Shown: in pieces, positions 7,809-15,219 of the stretch
Layout of the letters: every line of letters starts with the position of its first letter
Numbering within the stretch: the first letter of the stretch is position 1
DNA from: an uncultured Oscillospiraceae bacterium
Lineage (GTDB): Bacteria; Bacillota; Clostridia; Oscillospirales; Acutalibacteraceae
Direction: 5' to 3'
Length of the DNA: 17,255 nucleotides
NCBI GenBank assembly: GCA_910588935.1
Contig: CAJUSM010000027.1
Coordinates: 18,550-35,804, forward strand
The notes under the pieces: generated by a model
Databases searched by the model: none
What the model was told of the DNA's origin: nothing
What the model saw: the letters and a program-made list of their open reading frames with translations, nothing else
Program-made: the position numbers and the translations under genes

Positions 7809-8289
7809 TGGCTCTAAACTTGTAATTGGGATAGCAGACATGAAAATGACGCAGACCGGCAATGAGCTTATTACATATGCCCTAGGCTCCTGCTGCGGCA
7901 TCTGCCTGTACGACCCTAACGTAAAACTGGCGGCACTCATTCATATTATGCTTCCTTTAAACATGGAGGCCGGGCGGAAGAATACAATGAAGTACGCGGA
8001 CACCGCTATTCGGGAAACACTGCGGCAGATGGAAGCTAAAGGCGCCCGGCGCGCTAGAATTACCGCAAAGGTGGCCGGGGGGGCGAAAATGTTTGCTGTG
8101 GCGGCAAACAGTTCTCTAGGGAATATTGGCCAAAGAAATATTGAAAGCGTACACAGAACTCTAAAGGCAGAGAATATCCGCCTGATTGCCGAGGATGTGG
8201 GGGGCTCTGTAGCCCGTACCTTATCCTTTAACCCGAATACGGGCGTGGCAACCATAAAGAGCTACGGTAAGCCAGACACAGTGCTGTAA
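7801..8289 (+). CDS. cheD: Chemoreceptor glutamine deamidase CheD
   Basis: A 162-residue CheD, normal in length. In the family it converts receptor glutamines to glutamates and forms a complex with CheC. The catalytic triad is visible with the family's exact spacing: Thr25, Cys31 (in ALGSC) and His48 (in ALIHIML). The 6- and 17-residue gaps equal those of the Thermotoga enzyme (T21, C27, H44). The C-terminal half has the conserved AKVAGGAKMF and NIGQRNIESV stretches. It starts at ATG 7801 inside the end of cheC (8-base overlap), so the two are translationally coupled. No receptor genes are present in this window. Confidence 0.95.
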   Translation: MASGSKLVIGIADMKMTQTGNELITYALGSCCGICLYDPNVKLAALIHIMLPLNMEAGRKNTMKYADTAIRETLRQMEAKGARRARITAKVAGGAKMFAVAANSSLGNIGQRNIESVHRTLKAENIRLIAEDVGGSVARTLSFNPNTGVATIKSYGKPDTVL

Positions 8290-8322
8290 AGCAAATAGGA
8301 AATTAGGAAGGAGCTAGGAAAG

Positions 8323-9264
8323 ATGGACATTGTGAGAGACGAGATCCTCCTGGAATCGGGCACCAACGAAATACAGATTCTGAAATTCACCATCGACAAT
8401 GTGCTTTACGGCATCAATGTGGCGAAGGTGCGGCAGATCACCATTTCTGAGCCGGTGAAGTTTATGCCCCACACCCACGCGGCGGTAGAGGGCATTTTTA
8501 AGCCCAGGGACGAGGTGATTACGGTGATCAACCTTCCCCGGTTCCTGGACTGCCCCAATTACGAACCCAAGCAAAAGGATATGTTTATCCTTACCGGCTT
8601 TAACAAGATGACGGTGGCTTTCCGGGTACATACCGTAGAGGGGCTTAGCCTTATCTCTTGGAAAGACATTCAAAAGCCGGATTCTACCATTAGCGGCGGC
8701 AACGACGGCGTGGCTACCGGCATTGCCCAGTGTGGCGAGGAGCTGGTTACCATTCTGGACTTTGAGCGCATTGTAGCGGAGATTGCCCCGGAGACTTCCA
8801 TTAAGATCAGCGAGATCGATGAAATGGGCCATCGGGAGAGAAACAACCGGCCTGTGGTAATTGCCGAAGACTCTATTCTGCTCTCCCACATGATCAAGGA
8901 GTCCTTGACTAAGGCAGGGTACACCAACCTGCAAATGTTCCCCAATGGCCACGACCTTTGGGTTTATCTCTCTGGCTGTAAGAAAGAGGGCACTTTGGAT
9001 GAAAAGGTTGCCCTGATTGTGACAGATATTGAGATGCCCCAGATGGACGGCCATAGGCTGACCAAGCTGGTAAAGGACGACCCGGATATGAAGCATATCC
9101 CCCTGATTATCTTCTCTTCTCTAATCAGCGAGGAGATGCGGATTAAGGGCAAACAGCTGGGCGCTGACGAGCAAATGAGTAAGCCAGAAATTGGCCGGCT
9201 GGTTCATGTAATGGACACCCTGCTGGAGAGAAGCGAAACTGAAAAGGCCAAGATGGCCATTTGA
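8323..9264 (+). CDS. cheV: Chemotaxis coupling protein CheV (CheW domain plus response-regulator receiver)
   Basis: This 313-residue protein has two domains. Residues about 10-165 are a CheW-like coupling domain (FTIDNVLYGINVAKVRQI, VITVINLPRFL). Residues about 177-303 are a receiver domain. The receiver has the acidic pocket E182-D183, the phosphorylation site D235 (VTDIEMPQMDG), S265 and K287 (SKPE), so it looks phosphorylatable. CheV couples receptors to the CheA kinase and tunes adaptation through its own phosphorylation. cheA and cheW are not in this window, so CheV must partner proteins encoded elsewhere. ATG 8323 follows AAGGAGCTAGGAAAG, and the gene sits in the same run as cheC-cheD. 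Confidence 0.95.
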   Translation: MDIVRDEILLESGTNEIQILKFTIDNVLYGINVAKVRQITISEPVKFMPHTHAAVEGIFKPRDEVITVINLPRFLDCPNYEPKQKDMFILTGFNKMTVAFRVHTVEGLSLISWKDIQKPDSTISGGNDGVATGIAQCGEELVTILDFERIVAEIAPETSIKISEIDEMGHRERNNRPVVIAEDSILLSHMIKESLTKAGYTNLQMFPNGHDLWVYLSGCKKEGTLDEKVALIVTDIEMPQMDGHRLTKLVKDDPDMKHIPLIIFSSLISEEMRIKGKQLGADEQMSKPEIGRLVHVMDTLLERSETEKAKMAI

Positions 9265-9280
9265 GGAGAGAACAGTTATT

Positions 9281-10546
9281 ATGCGGGAAAGATATATCGT
9301 CAGGCAGCCTATAAAGGATGAGAAAAACCAGGTTCTGGCCTACGAGCTGCTGTACTATGGGGAGAACCAGGCCTATGGCAACAGCGACGACGGAAGCGGG
9401 GCCAATGAGTTTGCCGTGGCGGATACGATTTACAGCTTTCTAATGCAGAATGTGGAGAAGTCCTTAAAGGATACTGTGCACTTTATGACCTTTACCACAA
9501 CTCTGCTTATGAAGAAAACGCCGGCCCTATTTGAGAAGCAGAAGCTGATTATTCAAATTGACGATAGTGTGGTAATCCATCCTCTGGCTCTGCGTTTTGT
9601 TCAGCAGTATGCCAGAGATGGGTATAAGATTGCGGTCAATGAGTTTCAGTTTGCCCCCCGGTACCTGTCTCTTATCGATTATATCGATTATATAAAGCTG
9701 AACTTTAAAACCACCAACGAGCACTCTATGAAAAATATTATAGACCTTGCCAAGAGCATGAACAAAAAGGTGATTGCCACAGAGATAGACACCAAAGAGC
9801 TCCACGACCTGGCTTTAAGCCACCAGGTGTATGGCATGGAAGGCCCTTATGTGGCTAAACAGCTGGCCTCTAAGGCCCACTCCAGCGGTTACCTGCAGAG
9901 CAACTTTTTCCGCCTGATGGTAGCGGTGGTGCGGGAGGAGCCGGACATGGAGGAGATTGAGAATATCATTGCTATGGACGCCACCTTGACCTATGGGCTG
10001 CTCCGGGTGGCGAATACCGCTTACTTTGCAACCAAGCATCAGGTCACCACCATTCGTCAAGCCATTGTAACCCTGGGCATTGCCCAGCTAAAGCAGTGGA
10101 TCTACTTGCTGAGCACCACGAATTCTAACAACGAGGTGGATAGCGCCGCAGAGGAATTTTTGAAGCTTTCCTTTATGCGGGCTAGCTTTTGCAGCGAGCT
10201 GATGAATTACGGCAAGGATATTCCGATTACGCCCACGGAAGCCTACCTGATGGGTATGTTCTCTACATTGGATTACTTGATTGACGCGCCTTTGGAGGAA
10301 ATTTTATCTACAGTACCTATGCCAGATGAGGTAAGGGCTGCTTTGCTGAACCATGAGGGACGCTGCGGAGAGCTCTACGACCTAGTGCTTAGCTACGAGC
10401 AGGCTGACTGGGCTCAGATTACCCAGCATGCCCAGGCTTTGGGTATACCGGCCTATATGCTGACCAATCTATACTTTAACTGCACCGAATCGGTAAATGC
10501 TACCTGGAACCAGATTAGTGGTCCCCAGCCTCATTCTGCCTCGTAA
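9281..10546 (+). CDS. Degenerate EAL domain plus HDOD signalling protein (YuxH-like)
   Basis: A 421-residue protein with an N-terminal EAL-like domain (about residues 1-195) and a C-terminal HDOD domain (about 205-400). The HDOD part shows ENIIAMDATLTYGLLRVANTAYF and IRQAIVTLGIAQLKQWIYLL. The EAL signature is reduced to YELLYY, the second-metal DDFG motif reads NEFQ, the KIDRSF lysine-aspartate region reads KLNF, and the ExTE strand reads IQIDDS. It is therefore probably not a c-di-GMP phosphodiesterase but may bind the nucleotide or another protein. The gene begins 16 bases after cheV (GAGGAGAG site) and ends the operon before a strong terminator. The context suggests a role in motility or taxis signalling. 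Confidence 0.88.
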   Translation: MRERYIVRQPIKDEKNQVLAYELLYYGENQAYGNSDDGSGANEFAVADTIYSFLMQNVEKSLKDTVHFMTFTTTLLMKKTPALFEKQKLIIQIDDSVVIHPLALRFVQQYARDGYKIAVNEFQFAPRYLSLIDYIDYIKLNFKTTNEHSMKNIIDLAKSMNKKVIATEIDTKELHDLALSHQVYGMEGPYVAKQLASKAHSSGYLQSNFFRLMVAVVREEPDMEEIENIIAMDATLTYGLLRVANTAYFATKHQVTTIRQAIVTLGIAQLKQWIYLLSTTNSNNEVDSAAEEFLKLSFMRASFCSELMNYGKDIPITPTEAYLMGMFSTLDYLIDAPLEEILSTVPMPDEVRAALLNHEGRCGELYDLVLSYEQADWAQITQHAQALGIPAYMLTNLYFNCTESVNATWNQISGPQPHSAS

Positions 10547-10577
10547 GCAGAGGGGAGGGCTAGGCGCAGAGAGAAAT

Positions 10578-10602
10578 AGGCCCTCGCAAGGGGCCTTTTT
10601 TT
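10578..10602 (+). terminator. Rho-independent terminator of the flagellar/chemotaxis operon
   Basis: AGGCCC (10578-10583) pairs with GGGCCT (10591-10596) around loop TCGCAAG, followed at once by a run of seven T (10596-10602). It lies 32 bases after the EAL-HDOD stop and closes the long operon. Confidence 0.92.
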
Positions 10603-10658
10603 CTAATGGGTACAATCATGCTTTTTTGTTTAAAATTTTTTGGTGTAGAGAGAAAGGC

Positions 10659-10689
10659 TTGGATAAGAATCCCTCTACCAACCTATGAT
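10659..10689 (+). promoter_or_regulatory. Possible promoter for the debranching enzyme gene
   Basis: TTGGAT (10659-10664) and TATGAT (10684-10689) are separated by 19 bases, a little long for the housekeeping sigma factor. The box would start a transcript near 10696 and leave about 105 bases of leader before glgX. This is the best candidate in a 255-base gap (10547-10801) that holds nothing else beyond the upstream terminator. Confidence 0.35.
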
Positions 10690-10801
10690 GTCTAGGCCTG
10701 GATACTTCGGGAAAACCACCGGCATACAAGGCTCGGGAAGATCCTAAGCGGCCAATGATGAAGGCTTTGCCCAGGCAATATCAATGGAAAGGATGACCAC
10801 A

Positions 10802-12946
10802 ATGGAAATCAATAGGCCCAATCCCATGGACGCGCATACGCTAAACAAGAGCGACATGCTCGCCAGTATGAAGCTGCCCAGCAACATCCACCTGGTGCCC
10901 CTGGACTTTATTGAATGTAATGGGGCTACCTATTCCATCCGCCCTGGCTTTTACGAGATTAACGGCGCTACCGCTATCCCTGGCGGTGTAAACTTTACGG
11001 TTCATTCCAATGGGGCCACGGGGGTTACCCTGGTGCTCTTCCGCCCCGGTGAGGACGCCCCTTACTGCGAGCTGCCGTTTCCTGAGCACTATAAAATAGG
11101 CAATGTATACTCTATGATTGTGTTTAAGCTGGATATTACAGGCTTTGAGTACGCCTACCGGGTAGACGGGCCTTACGACCCGAAAAAGGGGCTCATTTTT
11201 GATAAAAGCAAGTGCTTGTTGGATCCTTACGCCAAGGCTGTAACCGGCCAGCGGGAATGGGGAGAAAGCCAGCCGGGAATGCAGCAGTATAAGGCCCGGG
11301 TGGTAAAGGACGACTTTGACTGGGGCGACCTGCACCAAAAGCCTTTGCCCATTGAAGATATGGTCATCTATGAGCTCCATGTTCGGGGCTTTACAAAGGA
11401 TAAATCCTCTGGCGTGGCCCACCCAGGCACCTTTGAGGGGCTGCGGGAAAAGATCCCCTACCTAAAAGAGCTGGGGGTAAACGCTGTGGAGCTTATGCCT
11501 ATTTTCGAGTTTGACGAAATGCAGGATTACCGGGAGTATGAGGGGAACAAGCTCTACAACTATTGGGGCTACAGTACGGTGTGCTTTTTTGCCCCCAACA
11601 CCAGCTATACAGCCAGTACCGAACACAACCGGGAAGGAAACGAACTGAAAAACCTGATTCGGGAGTTTAAGAAAAATGGCATAGAGGTGTACCTGGATGT
11701 GGTATTTAACCACACCGCCGAGGGCAATGAGCAGGGCCCATTCTTCTCTTTTAAGGGCTTTGATAACAATATTTACTATCTGCTTACTCCAGACGGCTAC
11801 TACTTTAATTTTAGCGGCTGTGGCAATACCTTAAACTGCAACCACCCTATTGTTCACCAAATGATTTTGGATTGCCTGCGCTACTGGGTTACAGCATACC
11901 GGGTAGACGGTTTCCGGTTTGACCTGGCCTCTATTTTGGGGCGCAACGAGGACGGCTCGCCTATGGATAAACCCCCCCTGCTTCAATCCTTGGCTTTCGA
12001 TCCTATTTTGGGCGGGGTTAAGCTGATTGCCGAGGCCTGGGACGCCGGCGGACTGTACCAGGTGGGCAGTTTCCCCTCTTGGAATCGCTGGGCAGAGTGG
12101 AACGGAAAATATCGGGATGAGATGCGCTGCTTTATTAAGGGAGACCCCGGCACTTCTCAAACTGCCGCCCTGCGGATTGCCGGGTCTCAGGATATTTATG
12201 GGGCTCACAATAGAAGCAATGCCTCAGTAAACTTTCTAACCTGCCATGACGGCTTTACCATGTATGATCTCTTTGCCTATAACGACAAGCACAATGAGGG
12301 AAACAACTGGAACAACACAGACGGCTGCTGGAACAATTACAGCTGGAACTGCGGAGCTGAGGGGGAGACAGATAACCCTGAAGTAAATGCCTTAAGGGAG
12401 CGGATGATCCGTAATTCCTTTGCCCTGCTCATGTGCAGCCGGGGAATTCCAATGTTTTTGGCAGGGGACGAGTTCTGCAATACCCAGTTTGGCAACAACA
12501 ACGCCTATTGTCAGGACAACATTATCTCTTGGCTGGATTGGACCCTGCTGGAAAAGCACCGGGATATGTTTGACTTCTTTCAATATATGATCCGATTCCG
12601 GAAAAACCACCGGGTGCTCCGGTCTAACCTAAGCGGTGGGGCACAGGGCCTGCCGGATGTAAGCTATCACGGGGTGAAGCCTTGGCACCAGGGCCCCTTT
12701 GACAGCAATGAGCACTATGTAGGGGTAATGTTTGCCGGTTTCCAGCGGGAAACAGGGCTAGAGGTGGTATACGTGGCCGCCAATACCTATTGGGAGGCCC
12801 TCACCGTTACATTGCCCGAGCTGCCTAACTCCAGAAGATGGGAGTTGGCGGCAAATACCTGGGAGGCCAAGCAGACCCCTCAGATTATGGAATCTAGGGA
12901 TTTCTTGATTGGGCCCAGGTCGGTGATGGTGTTTGTAGGGAAATAA
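10802..12946 (+). CDS. glgX: Glycogen debranching enzyme / isoamylase-type GH13 hydrolase
   Basis: A 714-residue cytoplasmic enzyme, without signal peptide, that hydrolyses alpha-1,6 branches of glycogen. Residues about 25-165 form a CBM48/isoamylase N-domain (FEYAYRVDGPYDPKKGLIFD). The GH13 barrel follows with all four conserved regions: DVVFNHT (299-305), FRFDLA with nucleophile D374, IAEAWDAGG with acid E411, and TCHDG with H482 and D483. A small C-terminal beta domain ends the protein. The AEAWDAGGLYQVGSFP stretch is typical of GlgX/TreX-type debranching enzymes. I start at ATG 10802, 8 bases after AAAGGA; ATGs at 10784 and 10793 lack a ribosome site. It is a single-gene unit between two terminators, with no other glycogen gene nearby. 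Confidence 0.92.
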   Translation: MEINRPNPMDAHTLNKSDMLASMKLPSNIHLVPLDFIECNGATYSIRPGFYEINGATAIPGGVNFTVHSNGATGVTLVLFRPGEDAPYCELPFPEHYKIGNVYSMIVFKLDITGFEYAYRVDGPYDPKKGLIFDKSKCLLDPYAKAVTGQREWGESQPGMQQYKARVVKDDFDWGDLHQKPLPIEDMVIYELHVRGFTKDKSSGVAHPGTFEGLREKIPYLKELGVNAVELMPIFEFDEMQDYREYEGNKLYNYWGYSTVCFFAPNTSYTASTEHNREGNELKNLIREFKKNGIEVYLDVVFNHTAEGNEQGPFFSFKGFDNNIYYLLTPDGYYFNFSGCGNTLNCNHPIVHQMILDCLRYWVTAYRVDGFRFDLASILGRNEDGSPMDKPPLLQSLAFDPILGGVKLIAEAWDAGGLYQVGSFPSWNRWAEWNGKYRDEMRCFIKGDPGTSQTAALRIAGSQDIYGAHNRSNASVNFLTCHDGFTMYDLFAYNDKHNEGNNWNNTDGCWNNYSWNCGAEGETDNPEVNALRERMIRNSFALLMCSRGIPMFLAGDEFCNTQFGNNNAYCQDNIISWLDWTLLEKHRDMFDFFQYMIRFRKNHRVLRSNLSGGAQGLPDVSYHGVKPWHQGPFDSNEHYVGVMFAGFQRETGLEVVYVAANTYWEALTVTLPELPNSRRWELAANTWEAKQTPQIMESRDFLIGPRSVMVFVGK

Positions 12947-12955
12947 GGAGAACAG

Positions 12956-12975
12956 GCGGGAGAGAGCTTTCCCGC
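12956..12975 (+). repeat. Short hairpin just after glgX
   Basis: GCGGGA (12956-12961) pairs with TCCCGC (12970-12975) over an 8-base loop. There is no T run after it. It may protect the 3' end of the message, since the true terminator lies directly downstream. Confidence 0.45.
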
Positions 12976-12986
12976 TGTGAAACAAT

Positions 12987-13033
12987 AAAATGTCGGAACT
13001 TCGGAATAGGAAGTCCCGACATTTTTGTTTTTT
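12987..13033 (+). terminator. Strong Rho-independent terminator after glgX
   Basis: AAAATGTCGG (12987-12996) pairs with CCGACATTTT (13016-13025), extended inward by ACTTC with GAAGT. It is followed by T-rich TTTTTGTTTTTT. The A-rich left arm also gives some T on the other strand, so it could act weakly on transcripts from the convergent minus-strand gene. Confidence 0.9.
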
Positions 13034-13191
13034 AGAGTTTGCAGCCATAGAACCTGCGCCGTTTTTTTTGCGGGGAACAGGGGGGAGATGAGGGAATTCA
13101 CCAGATTGACCAGGGAATGTATTGTTTAGGCAGATTAAAGGAAACCAAGATTCTTTTGAACAGGCAGCTATATCGGCAGATGCCAATTCTC
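13034..13191. other. Gene-free stretch between convergent genes
   Basis: Together with the flanking terminators, this fills the 321-base gap between glgX and the convergent membrane-protein gene. I see a run of eight T (near 13064), a purine-rich patch, and no credible coding frame, repeat or RNA. Confidence 0.5.
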
Positions 13192-13213
13192 AAAAATGCG
13201 TTTAGTAGAACGC
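13192..13213 (-). terminator. Probable terminator of the minus-strand membrane-protein gene
   Basis: On the minus strand, GCGTT (13213-13209) pairs with AACGC (13202-13198) around a six-base loop, followed by ATTTTTG (A13197, T 13196-13192). It lies about 55 bases past the stop of the minus-strand gene. The stem is short, so strength is uncertain. Confidence 0.5.
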
Positions 13214-13267
13214 TTCCGCCAGGTTATGTTAGCTGAAGACGAAAACAAATACCCACTGGAGCAGACG

Positions 13268-14818
13268 CTAAGGAATAATTTGGTTGGTTGTGCTAAGTAC
13301 AACGTTTCCCGGCCGCTCTGGCCGGCCCACAAATTCCATATGAGGGTAAAGAATGTCCAGCTTGCTGTTTGGAAAGGCGGAATCAAAAAAGCTCTGCACA
13401 GCATTAGAAGCCGGTATACCGTTTTCCCGCTGGTACCGGCGATAAACCGCTCCAGCAGAAACAGCCATATCCGCCACCATAAACAGGGTAAAAAGCACAG
13501 TAACTGTGTGTCCTAGTTTTTTGGGGATCCGCTCTATGGTCTTAGAAACCACAGGATAGAGATCCTTTACCCAAATCAGCCCCAATACCCCCCAAAACAC
13601 AGAGTACATCAGGTTTGTGCGGCCGCCCACATTGAGCAGGGAATCGCTGTACTCCCAGGAGACCGAGCCAAAGGCCATTTGCTGAAAGAAACTGCAAAGA
13701 TACTCAAAGCTTGCCCCTACCACCATGCTGGCAATAAAGATCAGGGCGTCACGTTGGTTATACATCTTTCTTAAAAATAGGGTGATTACCACCGCCCCAA
13801 AGCCGTAAACAAGAATAAAGGGGCCAAACACCAGGCTAACCCGCAGCTCGAACCGATGAGGAGGCATGATGAGGGCATAGACGGTTTCCAGCAGGCAGCC
13901 CACTACATTGCCCGCCATAAAAATCCAAAAAAGCTTAGAATAGCAGAAGCGGTAGGCAAAGGGCTTTTCCTGCCCAGGGGTCAAATGCTCCTCATAAGCG
14001 GCCACAGCAGCCTCGTTTCGGCGGCGAATGGCGTCTCTGGATTTCCGGCGGACTACATTGATACTCTCCTGGAGGGTCTCCAGCTCCTTGTTGTAGCGCA
14101 GGGAGCGAAGGTTGGGGAAGGCCTTAAGCAGCCGGCGGTGGAGGATATTGGCCCGGAGATAGCCCTCGTACTTTTCTTTTAACTTGGCAGCGTCGGCCTG
14201 CAGGATTCCCGCCTTTTTCTGGGCCTTTGCCGCACGCTCATACAGGCCCTCACCCAGCTGGTTAGAGCCTGCCCGCAGCCGGGCAGAGACCAGCTCCAGC
14301 ATTTTTAGCTTGTGGTTTAGCCCAATAATGGACACCACAGTAACGGCAAGATCGGCGGCCAAAAGGGAAAAGAGGATTGCCAGCAGGGTCCAGCCTAGGG
14401 GCCGGGGAATGTGGCTGACCAGGCGGTTGGTATAGGGCACCACAAAGCGGACAATGATAGCCCCGGCAATTCCCCAAAGGATGGAAAAACGCAGGCAAAT
14501 ATAGCCATTTAGGTTGTGGGGCTCGTTGGAGTAGTCCCACCATTTTTGCCGGAAGATTTTTTCCAGCAGATACCCAGCCACCCACTCCAGAGCAGAGCCC
14601 AAAATCATGGAGCCAATGATCAGGGCGGCCAGGCTGCCGGCAAAGGGCCGCATCGCCAGGGCAATGATGGCAACACCCAGGCCATAAATAGGACAGACAG
14701 GGCCGTTGAGAAAGCCTCGGTTTACAAAACGCTTTTCAATGGCAGCAGCATAGACAACCTCGCCGCACCAGCCGAGGAACGCGTAAATGATAATACACCA
14801 CAGATAAGTATAGGCCAT
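13268..14818 (-). CDS. Internally duplicated PF06541-type membrane protein (putative ABC-transporter type IV)
   Basis: This 516-residue membrane protein has two related halves. Half one (about residues 1-165) has FLGWCGEVVY, GFLNGPVCPIYGLGV, ALEW and WWDYS...LNGY...SILWGIAG. Half two (about 290-480) has the counterparts GCLLETVY, FGPFILVYGFGAVVI, SFEY and SWEYS...NVGG...SVFWGVLG. Both match what I recall of the PF06541 family, whose function is unproven. Between them is a charged stretch (about 170-285, many Lys, Arg, Glu) that is probably cytoplasmic and coiled. The start is ATG 14818, seven bases after AGGAGGG; a TTG at 14824 is too close. It is a single-gene unit, convergent with glgX. Confidence 0.75.
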   Translation of the reverse strand: MAYTYLWCIIIYAFLGWCGEVVYAAAIEKRFVNRGFLNGPVCPIYGLGVAIIALAMRPFAGSLAALIIGSMILGSALEWVAGYLLEKIFRQKWWDYSNEPHNLNGYICLRFSILWGIAGAIIVRFVVPYTNRLVSHIPRPLGWTLLAILFSLLAADLAVTVVSIIGLNHKLKMLELVSARLRAGSNQLGEGLYERAAKAQKKAGILQADAAKLKEKYEGYLRANILHRRLLKAFPNLRSLRYNKELETLQESINVVRRKSRDAIRRRNEAAVAAYEEHLTPGQEKPFAYRFCYSKLFWIFMAGNVVGCLLETVYALIMPPHRFELRVSLVFGPFILVYGFGAVVITLFLRKMYNQRDALIFIASMVVGASFEYLCSFFQQMAFGSVSWEYSDSLLNVGGRTNLMYSVFWGVLGLIWVKDLYPVVSKTIERIPKKLGHTVTVLFTLFMVADMAVSAGAVYRRYQRENGIPASNAVQSFFDSAFPNSKLDILYPHMEFVGRPERPGNVVLSTTNQIIP

Positions 14819-14857
14819 TCCCAAGCCCTCCTGATTTTAAAATTTCAATTGAAAAAC

Positions 14858-14886
14858 ATTTTAACAGAAGTAAGGTTGGAAGTAAA
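14858..14886 (-). promoter_or_regulatory. Promoter of the minus-strand membrane-protein gene
   Basis: On the minus strand, TTTACT (14886-14881) and TAAAAT (14863-14858) are exactly 17 bases apart, with TG of an extended -10 immediately before (TGTTAAAAT). It reads toward the ATG at 14818 with a leader of about 30 bases. Confidence 0.6.
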
Positions 14887-14892
14887 GGAAAA

Positions 14893-14936
14893 GGCTCTTT
14901 CAAAATTCTTACAAAAAACTTTCCAGTAAAAGAGCC
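14893..14936. repeat. Eight-base inverted repeat beside the palindromic element
   Basis: GGCTCTTT (14893-14900) and AAAGAGCC (14929-14936) are perfect inverted copies 28 bases apart. The right arm ends next to the TA that begins the 165-base palindrome. On the minus strand the arm is followed by TTTTCC, which is only weakly terminator-like. Its role is unknown. Confidence 0.4.
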
Positions 14937-14937
14937 C

Positions 14938-15102
14938 TAGGGCTTGTTTGAAAAATCGCAAACACCGTCTTTTTGCCCTGTCCGGGCGGATTTGTGTGTC
15001 GAAAATCCTCGTAATACGAAAGTATTACTTGCGGTTTTCTTCGTCAAACCGCACCGGCCAGGGCAAAAATCCGGCACTTTCTCTATTTTCAAACAAGCCC
15101 TA
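14938..15102. mobile_element. 165-base palindromic, MITE-like element
   Basis: Perfect 17-base terminal inverted repeats, TAGGGCTTGTTTGAAAA (14938-14954) and its complement (15086-15102), enclose a sequence that is palindromic throughout. TTTTTGCCCTG (14970-14980) pairs with CAGGGCAAAAA (15059-15069) at equal distance from the ends. The exact centre is a hairpin, GTAATAC-GAAA-GTATTAC (15011-15028). There is no coding capacity. The outermost TA on both sides could be a TA target duplication, as left by mariner-type transposases. It lies between a minus-strand promoter and the promoter of the secreted repeat-protein operon. Whether it is a MITE or a structured palindromic repeat cannot be told from one copy. 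Confidence 0.7.
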
Positions 15103-15167
15103 ATTTTGGAGAGAGGCGGTTTGAAAAATTTTTTTATTTATATGCATAGATTTCCCTCTCTCATTCG

Positions 15168-15176
15168 TGTTATAAT
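15168..15176 (+). promoter_or_regulatory. Extended -10 promoter (TGTTATAAT) for the repeat-protein/sigma operon
   Basis: A perfect TATAAT (15171-15176) has TG at the extended position and no convincing -35 at 16-18 bases. The transcript would start near 15183, in a leader with a CCGG-GAAA-CCGG mini-hairpin (15182-15193), then AGGAGG (15205-15210) before the ATG at 15220. A recognisable ECF-type -35/-10 pair was not found, so self-activation by the downstream sigma factor cannot be shown. Confidence 0.55.
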
Positions 15177-15219
15177 CAGAACCGGGAAACCGGCAAGAAA
15201 AACTAGGAGGAATGGAACA

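Noticed and set aside
8314..9096. 260-codon minus-strand frame opposite cheV
   Set aside because: It is antisense to a clear CheV with intact receiver residues, and has no recognisable product.
5370..10801. Sigma-28 promoters (TAAA-N15-GCCGATAA type)
   Set aside because: Searching the intergenic spacers by eye gave no convincing box; GCCGAT strings occur only inside coding regions.
13196..13516. Plus-strand open frame of 106 codons starting in the gap before the minus-strand membrane gene
   Set aside because: Its 3' two thirds lie antisense to a well-supported gene, its start overlaps the probable terminator hairpin, it has no ribosome site and the product resembles nothing known.
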